This document shows positions 43,429 through 52,724 of a DNA stretch of 64,000 bases, in pieces (the first letter of the stretch is position 1; every line of letters begins with the position of its first letter). The notes below the pieces were generated by a model. That model was not told where the DNA came from. It saw nothing but the letters and a program-made list of their open reading frames with translations, and did no database searches. The translations under genes were made by a program, and so were the position numbers. The stretch spans positions 303,122 to 367,121 of the forward strand of contig NZ_SJPM01000005.1 in the NCBI RefSeq assembly GCF_007859915.1, in the 5' to 3' direction. The stretch is from Neorhodopirellula pilleata (lineage in GTDB: Bacteria; Planctomycetota; Planctomycetia; Pirellulales; Pirellulaceae).

Positions 43429-44970
43429 TCAAAGCAAATGTTTCGCCTTCACTTCCAAATACTGATTGACCAACGGGGCCGTCAGTTCGTCAGGGAACGC
43501 ATCGACGCACAGCACGCCGCGATGGCGAAGACCGGCGAGAACCTCTTCTCGCCAAACCAAAATGTCGGCGGCGGCCGCGGCTCGGTAGAGCGTGAAGTCG
43601 TCGATCACGTTGGTCGGCGAACCACCGATGGTGTTTCCGCTCGCCGTCGGTGACTCCGCCATCGACGCCAGCATCGGAGCGTCCGCAGCGTCGAACATTT
43701 CGCGATCACGCAACAAGACGGCCAGCGGCAAATGCGTTCCACTCAAATTGGAAAGGTAGTCGACTACGACCTCCGCATTGACCTCATCGATCACGTTGGT
43801 AATCAACGTCACCAACGACCGACGTTTGCACGCGTGACTCAAATGCAAGAACGCTAAGTCGTATCGCGATTCGACCATGCGAGGAAACTGATCGAAACCG
43901 GCCTGCAACAAACGATTCATTTGGCTAGCGCCGCCGCGGGGCGGGATGTAAGCGTGAATGTGATCGCTAAAACAAATCATGCCCACCGCGTCGCCTTGCT
44001 TGAGCGCCACGTAAGCCATCATCAACGAGGCGTTCAACGCGTGATCTAAAAGCGAATATCCGTCGCGCTGGTTGGTCATCATCCGTCCACAATCGAGCAT
44101 GAAGATCAACCGCTGGCTTTGATCGCTTTGAAATTGCCGCACCGTTAGTTTGTTTCGTCTTGCCGTGCTGCGCCAATCGATGTGCCGGTAATTATCGTCA
44201 CGGGTGTAGTCACGCAGCCTCTCGAAATCACTGTCTTGGCCGACACGTCGGGTTCGCCGAACGCCGATCAAGCTGAGTCGATCGGTACGCGCGAGCAGAG
44301 CGTAGTCGGATAGCTGTTTCATGTCCGGGTAAACGTTCAAGCGATTAGGAACGTCGATCGTGATCTGACGTTGCCACAACCGCAGCGGGCTGGTGACTTT
44401 CAGATAAGCGTGTTCGAGATCAAACGCACCGCGTCGATGGGGCGTTAAATGACTGACGGCGCGGGTTTCCATTCCGGCAGCGAGATCGAGTGGATGGGTT
44501 TCGGGGGCAGAGGTGAAGTGCTCTGGCAGGTCGTCGCGAAACTCGCCGATCAATCGCATACTCGTCTGATTGCGAACGGTCAGGTTGCTCTCGATCGGAA
44601 CCCGCAAGGAACCAGTCCGAGGCACCTCTCGGATGACTTCGATCCCCGTGTGTTTCGATCCGCCGGTGCCGATCCAGAGCAACAGAAAGTCGATCGAGGT
44701 CGCGATGAAAATCAACCCATCGACCAGCGCCAATAGGACCAGCCAAGCAGGTGAAAAAATAGTGAGTACGGAAAGGACTAACGAAACACCGAGCAGCCAG
44801 ATCCATGAGACAGTCGGAAATGTTCGCGTGCGAAACGCCGCGATGATCAACGGCAGGCTCAAAACCAGCAAGACCAACCACGGGCCGCTTGCCCAAAGCC
44901 CCGATTCGTCGGTGCCCGCTAATGGTGAGTTGGATTGAGCGAGCCCGGACGATGCTAGCGTCGAAATCAT
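43429..44970 (-). CDS. DUF58 domain protein with membrane anchor
   Basis: 513 residues. Two or three membrane helices near the N-terminus (about 29-85: WLVLLVLSLPLIIAAF, WLLGVSLVLSVLTIF, WLVLLALVDGLIFIA), then a beta domain and the DUF58 region with LRDYTRDDNYRHIDWRSTAR and a von Willebrand A-like fold (RLIFMLDCGRMM, DHALNASLMMAYVAL, SLVTLITNVID). DUF58 proteins usually sit beside a MoxR-type AAA ATPase and other vWA proteins; none is adjacent here. Role unknown. Confidence 0.88.
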   Translation of the reverse strand: MISTLASSGLAQSNSPLAGTDESGLWASGPWLVLLVLSLPLIIAAFRTRTFPTVSWIWLLGVSLVLSVLTIFSPAWLVLLALVDGLIFIATSIDFLLLWIGTGGSKHTGIEVIREVPRTGSLRVPIESNLTVRNQTSMRLIGEFRDDLPEHFTSAPETHPLDLAAGMETRAVSHLTPHRRGAFDLEHAYLKVTSPLRLWQRQITIDVPNRLNVYPDMKQLSDYALLARTDRLSLIGVRRTRRVGQDSDFERLRDYTRDDNYRHIDWRSTARRNKLTVRQFQSDQSQRLIFMLDCGRMMTNQRDGYSLLDHALNASLMMAYVALKQGDAVGMICFSDHIHAYIPPRGGASQMNRLLQAGFDQFPRMVESRYDLAFLHLSHACKRRSLVTLITNVIDEVNAEVVVDYLSNLSGTHLPLAVLLRDREMFDAADAPMLASMAESPTASGNTIGGSPTNVIDDFTLYRAAAAADILVWREEVLAGLRHRGVLCVDAFPDELTAPLVNQYLEVKAKHLL

Positions 44971-45217
44971 GGCAGGATGGTCGTAAGCGGATCAGACAAT
45001 TGAATTCGTCGATGATATCCGATCACAGGCGTCACGGCTTCGGGTATTGGTTAACTCCCGCATCGCTCGTCGGGCGACGCTGGTTCTCCGGCTTGGGAAA
45101 TCGATGAACCGCAGGCTCCCCTGCCAGCTCGTCTGGCAGGAAGCCGAGGTTGGCAAGCTAGGCACATGTTCACCCACGAGATGAGCTCGTGGGGGTCAAA
45201 AAAGATGTGGCCTATCA
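44971..45217. other. Intergenic region with repeat family 3 short copy
   Basis: The segment 45115-45211 matches the inverse of the two halves of the element at 51431-51646: GCTCCCCTGCCAGCTCGTC, GGCAGGAAGCCGAGGTTGGC and CACCCACGAGATGAGCTCGT, then GGGGGTCAAAAAAGATGTGG. The 35-bp inner palindrome of the other copy is replaced by a few bases (GCACATGTT). It has its own hairpins CTGCCAGCTCGTCTGGCAG and CCCACGAGATGAGCTCGTGGG. The rest of the gap shows no gene. Confidence 0.7.
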
Positions 45218-46357
45218 TCACGCCGGGTCATAAGCCCCTTGGCCTAAACCACGGCCTCGGGGCATGTACATGCACATGCAAATCCCAAGGAAATACAGGA
45301 TCAACAATGGAATCGCCAAAGCGATCATGCTGGTCACGTCCGCGGGCGTGACGACCATCGAAATGATGAAGATCACCAACACCGCGACCCGCCAACTGCT
45401 GATGTAATTTTCGGTTTCGATCAAACCGATCCGTTGCAAGAACAACATCACCAGTGGCAACTGAAACGCGACGCCGAATCCGAGTGGCAACATCAAGACA
45501 AAGTTCACGTAGTAGGACAACCGCGGCTCGACCGCCACGTCCATGCTCGCGTTGAAAGCCAGCAAGAAATTTAGCACGTAATGCAGTACCAAGAAAAACG
45601 CCAACACCACACCCGATACAAACAACAAGACACTAAAAGGTAAATAGATGTAAACGTATCGTCGCTCGTGCGCGTGCAATCCGGCCGCCACGAAACTCCA
45701 CAAATGATAGAAGATCATCGGTGATGCCAAGACCGCGCCGACGATCAATCCGGCCTTCACCCAAATCATGAACGTCTCTTCGACCTTCAACGAACTCACG
45801 CCACGCTCGCTCCGACGAAATTGAATCGTTGGTATCATCGACGAAGGATCGGGGACTTCACCAAGGGCAGCGACCAATTCAGAGGTCAATACCCGATGCG
45901 GCGGAGGGACAACTTTAGGGGACACGATATCGTTCGCCCCCGCAACAACACCGCCGTCTACGCCGCTGTCTACACCGCCGGCTAATTCCGTTTCGGCTTG
46001 TAGGTCCGCCAGCGAGACATTGGAGGCCGGCAGCGCGTACACCAATTCCGCGACTAGCGAATTTTGTAGCATGAACTCGTAGAGCGACTCGAGTTTCTCT
46101 TCGTCGGGAAATTTTTCTTTATCCGACAGTCCCATCATGGCCATGTCACGCTGGGCGTTGTACTCGACGATGGCCTCCCTGAGCGGAGTTTGGATGTAGC
46201 GGACGACGTGATTGGCGACCATCAACCCGAATCCTAAACCAACGATCAGCCACAAGATCGCTTTAACGAGCGCCCCCCGAAGTTCTTCGAGGTGCTCGCC
46301 GAAAGTCATCGTCGAGTTATCAAACAGGTCATCTTTGGGGCGAGCCAGGGCGTCCAC
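45218..46357 (-). CDS. tatC: Twin-arginine translocase subunit TatC
   Basis: About 379 residues if started at the GTG at 46357; the frame is open to another GTG at 46471, only 12 bases from the divergent gene, and the extra residues look non-conserved. The conserved start is MTFGEHLEELRGAL, followed by six membrane helices (VAAGLHAHERRYVYIYLPFS is the family motif around helix 3). The first extracytoplasmic loop is enlarged to about 150 residues instead of roughly 40, with a Gly/Val/Asp-rich insert (LAGGVDSGVDGGVVAGAND). TatC receives folded proteins with RR signal peptides. tatA/B are not in the window. Confidence 0.88.
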   Translation of the reverse strand: MDALARPKDDLFDNSTMTFGEHLEELRGALVKAILWLIVGLGFGLMVANHVVRYIQTPLREAIVEYNAQRDMAMMGLSDKEKFPDEEKLESLYEFMLQNSLVAELVYALPASNVSLADLQAETELAGGVDSGVDGGVVAGANDIVSPKVVPPPHRVLTSELVAALGEVPDPSSMIPTIQFRRSERGVSSLKVEETFMIWVKAGLIVGAVLASPMIFYHLWSFVAAGLHAHERRYVYIYLPFSVLLFVSGVVLAFFLVLHYVLNFLLAFNASMDVAVEPRLSYYVNFVLMLPLGFGVAFQLPLVMLFLQRIGLIETENYISSWRVAVLVIFIISMVVTPADVTSMIALAIPLLILYFLGICMCMYMPRGRGLGQGAYDPA

Positions 46358-46483
46358 GGCGGTCTTTGGGAGGTCAGGGGAAGGGGGCGGTCCAAAGTCT
46401 TGCAACGATCGACTACATTCTCCAAACCAAGGATCGGTCTGGATGTTCTCAGATAGTTTAACTGTTCCCACAAAAGTCGCACG

Positions 46484-47056
46484 ATGACCACTCTTTCAAA
46501 TCTTCCAAATTCCGCACATGTTTCGCCCGTCACACTCTCGAACAAACGCATTTTGGCCTTCGTCGGTGACATTTATGAGGATTTGGAGCTGTGGTATCCG
46601 AAACTACGGCTCATCGAAGCGGGGGCTGAAGTGGTGGTCGCGGGCCCCGCTGCGGGCCAAACGTACAGCGGAAAGCTGGGATACCCCTGTATCAGCGATA
46701 CCGCCATCGCGGACATGCGGGAATCCGATTTCGACGCATTGTTGGTTCCCGGCGGTTTCATGCCGGACAAATTGCGTCGTGATCCCGACGTGTTGCGTTT
46801 GGTGCGTGAATTTGATGCTTCGCAAAAGCCGATCGCGGCGATCTGCCACGGCGGCTGGATACCGATTTCAGCGGGCGTTTACCGAGGCGTCCGGGTGACC
46901 GGGTCGCCGGGCATCAAGGACGATTTGGTCAATGCCGGTGCGATTTTCGAGGACGCCGCGGTGGTCGTCGATCGACATCACGTCTCGAGCCGTCGTCCGG
47001 ACGATTTGCCTGATTTTTGCCGTCAATTCTTGGCGTTAATCGCCGCTGGACGTTGA
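46484..47056 (+). CDS. DJ-1/PfpI family protein
   Basis: 190 residues. The nucleophile elbow is AAICHGGWIPIS with Cys near residue 122, and the conserved Glu is in GDIYEDLELWYP. The other family landmark is FDALLVPGGFMPD. This group includes PfpI-type proteases, glyoxalases and deglycase-like proteins; the exact activity cannot be told. Divergent from tatC with a very short gap. Confidence 0.9.
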   Translation: MTTLSNLPNSAHVSPVTLSNKRILAFVGDIYEDLELWYPKLRLIEAGAEVVVAGPAAGQTYSGKLGYPCISDTAIADMRESDFDALLVPGGFMPDKLRRDPDVLRLVREFDASQKPIAAICHGGWIPISAGVYRGVRVTGSPGIKDDLVNAGAIFEDAAVVVDRHHVSSRRPDDLPDFCRQFLALIAAGR

Positions 47057-47135
47057 CACTCCGGGCCGGAAGTTCGTATACGGAAAACGGCGGCGGCTTT
47101 CTTAGATCCGGAATCTCGAAACACGACTCATTGCG

Positions 47136-48056
47136 ATGACATTTTCGAAATTCACGAGATCGGCCAAACCGCTCGCACGTTGGTCCCTAGCGTGGCTGGC
47201 GATGTCTCTTTTTCCGGCCTGCTCGGTTTGGCAGGCTGCGGTTTGGGAACAGCCGGTGCCCGACGGACCCTCCAAGGTTCAGCATACGTCGACCACCTTA
47301 TCGCATCGCTCTCGAGACGCGATCTCGCTATCGGTTGAGTTTCGCCACGTCTCGGCCGAAACACTCGATCAACGCACTTGGAACCAAATCGACGAGACGG
47401 CCTTTCCATCAGAGGTTCGCAAAGCGTGGTTGGACAACGGGTTGCGAATCGGTCTGTTAACGATCGCCGGTCAGGAACTACTTCAAAAACAAATCGCTGG
47501 ATCGCATCAAGGAAAACAGGGCGGCAACTCCGACGTCGCCGAGGATCCGATCAACGCGCTGTTGGCCGTTGCGGAAGTGCTCGGCAAGCAAGCCGACGGA
47601 CGTGAGATCGTTCCGTTGCGGCCGGCTCATCGGCACGAGCTGCCGATGTCGCCTCCGATCGAGGGTGAACAAACGGTGTTGTTGAAGCGATCGACGGGGC
47701 TGATCGGCCAACGATTCCAATCGCCACAATTGGTTTTGGCGTTGACGGCACGACTTGGGCCACGCGAGGGGCAGGCGACGCTCGATATCCGGCCGGAAAT
47801 TCACCACGGCGCGGTCCGCCAACAATTCGTCAGCAGCGAAACGGCCGTCCGCATGCACGCCGGACGTGAACACTGGGAACTCCCTGAAATGAATTTATCA
47901 TGGACCACCCAAGCGGGAGCGACGCTGTTGATTGCTCCGGCGATCGATGATGTCGTGGGCGAACCCACGTTCGGTCTGGGACGGCAGATGTTACGTGATG
48001 ACCAACATATGGAGGACGACCAACACCTCATCGCACTGATTCAGCTTAAACCGTAG
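47136..48056 (+). CDS. Predicted lipoprotein of unknown function
   Basis: 306 residues. The N-terminal LARWSLAWLAMSLFPACSVW fits a signal peptide with lipobox (FPAC, Cys about 29). The mature protein has no recognised domain; QRFQSPQLVLALTARLG and EMNLSWTTQAGATLLIAPAI show beta-strand patterns, perhaps of an outer-membrane or periplasmic assembly protein. It is 79 bases after the DJ-1 gene in the same direction, and convergent with the FhcB-like gene. Confidence 0.7.
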   Translation: MTFSKFTRSAKPLARWSLAWLAMSLFPACSVWQAAVWEQPVPDGPSKVQHTSTTLSHRSRDAISLSVEFRHVSAETLDQRTWNQIDETAFPSEVRKAWLDNGLRIGLLTIAGQELLQKQIAGSHQGKQGGNSDVAEDPINALLAVAEVLGKQADGREIVPLRPAHRHELPMSPPIEGEQTVLLKRSTGLIGQRFQSPQLVLALTARLGPREGQATLDIRPEIHHGAVRQQFVSSETAVRMHAGREHWELPEMNLSWTTQAGATLLIAPAIDDVVGEPTFGLGRQMLRDDQHMEDDQHLIALIQLKP

Positions 48057-48097
48057 ATTGGCTTGCCTCGTGCGTTCGCCGCCACTGATCGAACGCA

Positions 48098-49126
48098 TTA
48101 CTGATCGATCTTGCAATGCTTAAGGCGATCGAGTTCCGACGCGAGCATTGCTGAGGGTGTCGTGAGACCTTGGTCGCGTTTTCTAACCAGCGGCAGGGAA
48201 ACCGATCCGTCACCACGAATCATCATCGAGGCATGGTCGATTCCGGCCTGTGAGGCCGGCGAAAACACTTTGGCTAGTGACGCACCGGGATCGACGCCCC
48301 CGATTTGCCAATCGGCAGGATTCGATTGACGATTCAATGGTGAGCCGAGACGTATGTCAAAATGTTGCTCTGAATCACTCTGAAATGATTCTGATCCGGG
48401 AATCGTGTTATTGGTCCACAAACAAACGCTGCGCAGTGTCGCGGCGGGGTCCAACGTCACGCAGACGGTTCTTGTGTTCTCATTGCGTTTTCGAACCCAG
48501 CGTGAAATCATTGACGACGTGATGGCTTCTTCGCCTTCAACGAACGCGTCGGGTCCGACCAAAACGGCCGTGTAATTCGAATCGCGAAGAGGTTGGGGCG
48601 AAGCGGACGCCAATTCGACGAACTGGCGGGCGAGCTCTTCGGCGTCGACGCGAAACCAGCGTTTGATCGAGGCCGGTTCGAAACGTTCTAGACTGAGTTT
48701 TTGGCCGATCCTCGGGTAGGTCGATTCGACATCGCCGAAAAAACCGATCGAATCGCAATGAGCGCGAACCTCGGCAAGCGTTGCCGAAACAATTCCGTCG
48801 CGGCTGACCGTTGCGAGCATCGCGGCAACGCAGCGGTCGGTTTCAATCGTCAGTGTGATTTTCCCTTGGGAGTGCCACGCGGCCAAATGACGCGCCAGCA
48901 CCAAATCGGTTCCCGTCGTGATGATTCGCAACGGCCGCCGACTCCAGTTCCCACGAACCGAGTCCGGTTTACCACGATTTTCACCGGAGTGGAATTGATT
49001 GGCGATTTCGCAATGCTCCGCTCGCAGTCGCCCGTCTTGATTCAACTCGACGTCGTCGCACATCAGGGGACACAACGGACAGACGATCGCTCGGTCGAGC
49101 AGGTTCGGCTCAATCACCGTCGTCAT
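48098..49126 (-). CDS. FhcB-like (formylmethanofuran dehydrogenase B-like) protein
   Basis: 342 residues. The N-terminus AIVCPLCPLMCDDVELNQDG recalls the cluster-binding start of FwdB/FhcB, and QIGGVDPGASLAKVF and the RVDAEELARQFVEL region fit the domain loosely. In methylotrophs FhcB belongs to the formyltransferase/hydrolase complex of tetrahydromethanopterin-linked C1 transfer, a pathway known from planctomycetes. The protein is shorter than FwdB and other Fhc subunits are not nearby. The ATG overlaps the stop of the upstream HemD-HemE gene (ATGA). The call is tentative. Confidence 0.5.
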   Translation of the reverse strand: MTTVIEPNLLDRAIVCPLCPLMCDDVELNQDGRLRAEHCEIANQFHSGENRGKPDSVRGNWSRRPLRIITTGTDLVLARHLAAWHSQGKITLTIETDRCVAAMLATVSRDGIVSATLAEVRAHCDSIGFFGDVESTYPRIGQKLSLERFEPASIKRWFRVDAEELARQFVELASASPQPLRDSNYTAVLVGPDAFVEGEEAITSSMISRWVRKRNENTRTVCVTLDPAATLRSVCLWTNNTIPGSESFQSDSEQHFDIRLGSPLNRQSNPADWQIGGVDPGASLAKVFSPASQAGIDHASMMIRGDGSVSLPLVRKRDQGLTTPSAMLASELDRLKHCKIDQ

Positions 49127-51102
49127 GAATCCATCTCATCCGCCGCGTCGTTTTGTCCATCTCGTACTGAAAGTTCCTGAACGGCTCGAACCAATTCGAT
49201 GGCGTGCTCGACCGGTGTCGTTTGCATAACGCCGTGGCCCAAGTTGAAAATGTGCCCCGGTCGGCCACCGGCTTGATCGAGGACCTCTTTTGCGGCCGCT
49301 CGGATCGTGGCTTTATCGGCCAACAGCACGGTCGGGTCCAAGTTTCCTTGGACCGAGATATCGTGGCCGACTCGTTTCCAAGCTGAGGCCAAATCGATCC
49401 TCCAATCGACGCCGACGACGGTGCGTCGATCACCGCGAAGCAGCGGTAACAGTTCGGGGTTTCCGGTTGCGAAGTTGATCAAGGGCACGCCAGGCGATAC
49501 GCCGCCGATGATGCGTTGCATCCAAGGCAAAACGAAGCGGGTGTAGTCGGCCGCCGAAAGACAACCCGCCCAACTGTCGAACAATTGAACGCACTGCGCG
49601 CCCGCTTTAATTTGTTCGTTAAGGTAAACGACAATCGCATCGGTTAGACGATCCATCAAATCGGCCCATCCGCCGTCGTCGGCTCGCATGAGTTCCTTCG
49701 TCGCGGCGTACTGCTTGCTGCCGCCGCCTTCGATTGCGTAACTGGCCAAGGTAAACGGAGCCCCGGCAAACCCGATCAAAGGGATCGTATCGGGCAAGTC
49801 CTTGCGGGTTTGTGTGACGGTTTCGTAGACGAACCCGAGATCTTGAGGGTTGTCGAGCCCTTTGACGCGACGGACATCCGATGCGGTACGGACGGGGTTG
49901 TGGATCACCGGGCCATCGCCTTTGACGAACTCCAGATCGAATCCCATCGGGACCAACAACGGCAACAGGTCCGAAAAGATGATCGCGGCATCGACGCCCA
50001 AGCGATCGACTGCCGTGCACATCACTTCGCTGCATAAGCCTGGGTTGGCGCACAGTTCCAAGAACGTTTGTTGGGACCGCACGTCCCGATACTCTTGCAT
50101 ATAACGTCCGGCCTGTCGCATCAACCAAATCGGTGTACGTGAAGTCGGTTCACCGCGACACGCTTGCATGAATAAGCTGGATTGGGACGGATGATCGTCG
50201 ACAGCGGGCATGGGGGTGTTCTCGGTCATCGATTCGCGGATGTGAAAAGTATGTCGGGTTGAAGATTGTGCCCGGCGGGCGGCGACCAGTGCGGCGGAAT
50301 CACGAGCCGCCTCGCTGACCAAGTGTCCCATCTTGGGATGGGAAGGTTCCATGTCGACATGCAGGTCGCTCTCGCGAAGCATGTCACTGGTCGTCGGACC
50401 GATCGAGGCAATGACGGTGCGCCGCAATCCGGTACGCAGCGCATCGGTCAAACTCAACGAATCGGCCATGCGAAACAAATTAACGACTTGATGGGCGCTG
50501 GTGAACAACAGCATGTCCAATCGCCCGGCGGCCAGCTCCTTGACGTTGGCTTCCAACGGTTCGGTATCTTCGGGATACTCCCATCCATAAACCTTGACCG
50601 TTTCGGGGATCGCCCCGCGGGCTTCTAAACCGGCGATGAGCGAGTGGTTCGAGACACCATATTCTTGAATGCCGATGACTTGGTTGGCGACCGGGATGCC
50701 TTCGTCGATCGTTTTAAGTAGGTCTCGCCATGTATTCGGTTCGGGGACGCGGTGGGTCGGTTTCAGTCCAACTTCTCGCATCGCGGCGACCGGTTTGGGA
50801 CCACGGCAAATGGTGATCACGTCGCTCAACGCATCCAGAAAACGGCGTTGATCGACGTGCTTCTCGGTCGTCTTAAGTAGATATCGGAACCCGACCCCCG
50901 TCATCAAAACGACGATCGGAATTTCTCCAGTGATGATGCGATAGGCGAAGTCAATCGCCGGGCGATTCGGTTCGATCGGAACTTCCCGCATGGATGGGCT
51001 CACGCAGGGTTCACCACCGAATTTTGCGATCATCCGGGCCATGTCGGCGGCCCGACGGCTCTCCAGCGAAGCGATGCGGAGTCCGTTGAAGTTTTGCGAC
51101 AT
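49123..51102 (-). CDS. hemDE: Fused uroporphyrinogen-III synthase and uroporphyrinogen decarboxylase
   Basis: 659 residues from the ATG at 51102 (MSQNFNGLRIASLESRRAAD). Residues about 1-270 are HemD-like (PIVVLMTGVGFRYLL, DMLLFTSAHQVVNLFRMADS, TVIASIGPTTSDMLRE). Residues about 300-650 are HemE (RTPIWLMRQAGRYMQEYRDV, AAIIFSDLLPLLVPMGFDLE, IGFAGAPFTLASYAIEGG, LFDSWAGCLS, HIFNLGHGV). HemD closes uroporphyrinogen III and HemE decarboxylates it to coproporphyrinogen III, so consecutive haem steps are joined. The stop overlaps the FhcB-like start. The upstream extension in frame is rejected because it lacks family residues. Confidence 0.93.
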   Translation of the reverse strand: MSQNFNGLRIASLESRRAADMARMIAKFGGEPCVSPSMREVPIEPNRPAIDFAYRIITGEIPIVVLMTGVGFRYLLKTTEKHVDQRRFLDALSDVITICRGPKPVAAMREVGLKPTHRVPEPNTWRDLLKTIDEGIPVANQVIGIQEYGVSNHSLIAGLEARGAIPETVKVYGWEYPEDTEPLEANVKELAAGRLDMLLFTSAHQVVNLFRMADSLSLTDALRTGLRRTVIASIGPTTSDMLRESDLHVDMEPSHPKMGHLVSEAARDSAALVAARRAQSSTRHTFHIRESMTENTPMPAVDDHPSQSSLFMQACRGEPTSRTPIWLMRQAGRYMQEYRDVRSQQTFLELCANPGLCSEVMCTAVDRLGVDAAIIFSDLLPLLVPMGFDLEFVKGDGPVIHNPVRTASDVRRVKGLDNPQDLGFVYETVTQTRKDLPDTIPLIGFAGAPFTLASYAIEGGGSKQYAATKELMRADDGGWADLMDRLTDAIVVYLNEQIKAGAQCVQLFDSWAGCLSAADYTRFVLPWMQRIIGGVSPGVPLINFATGNPELLPLLRGDRRTVVGVDWRIDLASAWKRVGHDISVQGNLDPTVLLADKATIRAAAKEVLDQAGGRPGHIFNLGHGVMQTTPVEHAIELVRAVQELSVRDGQNDAADEMDS

Positions 51103-51401
51103 ATGACGACAAGAAATGGAGTTGGAAGAATACCGAGGCTCACCATTGTCGTGGGTAACGATGAACTTCCAAGGGGTGGCCTTCTGCAAGGGGAGAGGCA
51201 AAGAAAAAAGGGTAAACGGGGAATCACATTGACTCCTCGTTTACCCTCGGGTCGGGCTGCGACGAATTTGTCCGACGTAGGTCGTCGAACCTATCGCAAT
51301 GATGGATTAAGAATCAAAGTTGCAAGCGGCGCGCCATCGCTCGTGTCGGGATACGCTCAAAATGGACGTCTCCGAGCGGTAAGCATCCCGTGAACATCAA
51401 A

Positions 51402-51688
51402 AGTGGCATAGGCTTCCAGCCTTTTTATACCCCACATCTTTTTTGACCCCCACGAGCTCGTCTCGTGGGTGAATAAGGTTCGCAAGCTAGACAACGACGC
51501 CCTCCCAACCTTCCGATTTTCACTTGTGCTCGCCGCTTCAAGCGGCGAGCACAAGTGAAAATCGGAAGGTTGGGGGAATTGCGGCTCGTGTCTAGCTTGC
51601 CAACCTCGGCTTCCTGCCAGACGAGCTGGCAGGGGAGCAATACATAAAGACTTGTGGGGTATAGAAAGGCTGCAAGCCTATGCCACTT
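51402..51688. repeat. Structured palindromic element, family 3 full copy
   Basis: Outer inverted ends AGTGGCATAGGCTTCCAGCC... and its inverse match over 33 bases with two mismatches (51402-51434 and 51655-51687). Inside are GCAAGCTAGAC / GTCTAGCTTGC (51482-51492, 51590-51600), a 35-bp perfect palindrome with one central base (51504-51538, 51540-51574), and two small hairpins CCCACGAGCTCGTCTCGTGGG and CTGCCAGACGAGCTGGCAG. No ORF. The right end supplies the stop codon (TAA, 51687-51689) of the next pseudogene. Confidence 0.8.
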
Positions 51689-52616
51689 ATTGATCCCGCG
51701 ATACTAACAGACGCTGCAGCATTCGCAACATATCCGATCCGTTGAGAGGTTTAGTCAGATAGTCTTTGCAACCGGTTTCCAAACAGCGTCGCCGGTCGCC
51801 CTGCATCGCGTTGGCCGTCAGTGCGATGATCGGGCGATCAAACCCCGATTGTCGCAAGACACGACTGGCCTCATAGCCATCCATGATCGGCATTTGCATG
51901 TCCATCAAGATTGCATCGACCGGTTCACCCGATTGGGTCCGATGCTTGACAACATCCACCGCCTCTTGGCCATTGTCGGCGGTGACGGTCGTCGCGCCGG
52001 ACTTCTCTAACAAATGCGTTGCCAAGAAACGAACGTCCCGACGATCATCAGCGACCAAGATGCGGTGTTTCTTGAGTTCGGTGCGAAAAAGCTCGGCGTC
52101 ATCGATCGTCTCGGCGCTGCCCAGGACAAGAAGCCCATCCGGCCGAAGGGCGTAATGAAACAGTTCGACGATTTGTTTTTGAACATCACGTTGCAAGTAA
52201 ATCATCACATTACGACACGACACCAGATCAAGCCGCGAGAATGGCGGATCGCCCATCAGATTGTGCGGCGTGAAAACGACCAATTCTCGGACCTCTTTGC
52301 GATTCCGATAGCCGCCGTCTTCCTTGGTGAAGAATCGTTTCAACCTGGGCGGCGAAACACCGGTGGCGATGTCGCCGGGATAGAATCCGTCTCGAGTTCG
52401 GCCGAGCGACTGCTCGTGCGGATCGCTGGCGAACACTTGCACCTTCGGCGGCGACTCAATGCCAGAGATCGCTTCGAGAAACAGGATTGCTAATGAGTAC
52501 GCTTCTTAGCCGGTCGCGCAACCAACGCTCCACACGCGGACCTCATCGGCCGCACGCTTATTAGCGAGCAGTCCAGGGATGACTTGTCGTTCGAACGTAG
52601 CCGAATGGCGTAAGAC
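51687..52616 (-). pseudogene. CheR methyltransferase-receiver fusion with a nonsense codon
   Basis: The minus-strand frame reads SATFERQVIPGLLANKRAAD, EVRVWSVGCATG, then TAA (52507-52509), EAYSLAILFLEAISGIES, VQVFASDPHEQSLGRTRDGF, SRLDLVSCRNVMIYL and LRPDGLLVLGSAETID. This is a CheR-type methyltransferase in which GCATG(E)EAYS has lost its Glu codon (GAA to TAA). After ELFRTE it passes directly into a receiver domain (HRILVADDRRDV, AILMDMQMPIMDGYE, KDYLTKP). Intact relatives have PAS, kinase or CheB parts between or before these; an internal deletion is likely. The open part after the stop (52442-51687) could still make receiver protein from a GTG. Confidence 0.8.
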
Positions 52617-52724
52617 CATCACGCACCCGACCCGGCGAAAGGCCAGGTCGGGTAGGTCGGGCCAAGGAACTTCAATGGTCCACTCACGATCCGTAACTAA
52701 GTTCGATACGCGATCGTTGGCGGG
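52617..52724. other. Gap between CheR remnant and DUF1080 gene
   Basis: Contains GACCCGGCGAAAGGCCAGGTCGGGTAGGTCGG-type sequence with repeated GGTCGGG; no gene. Confidence 0.25.
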
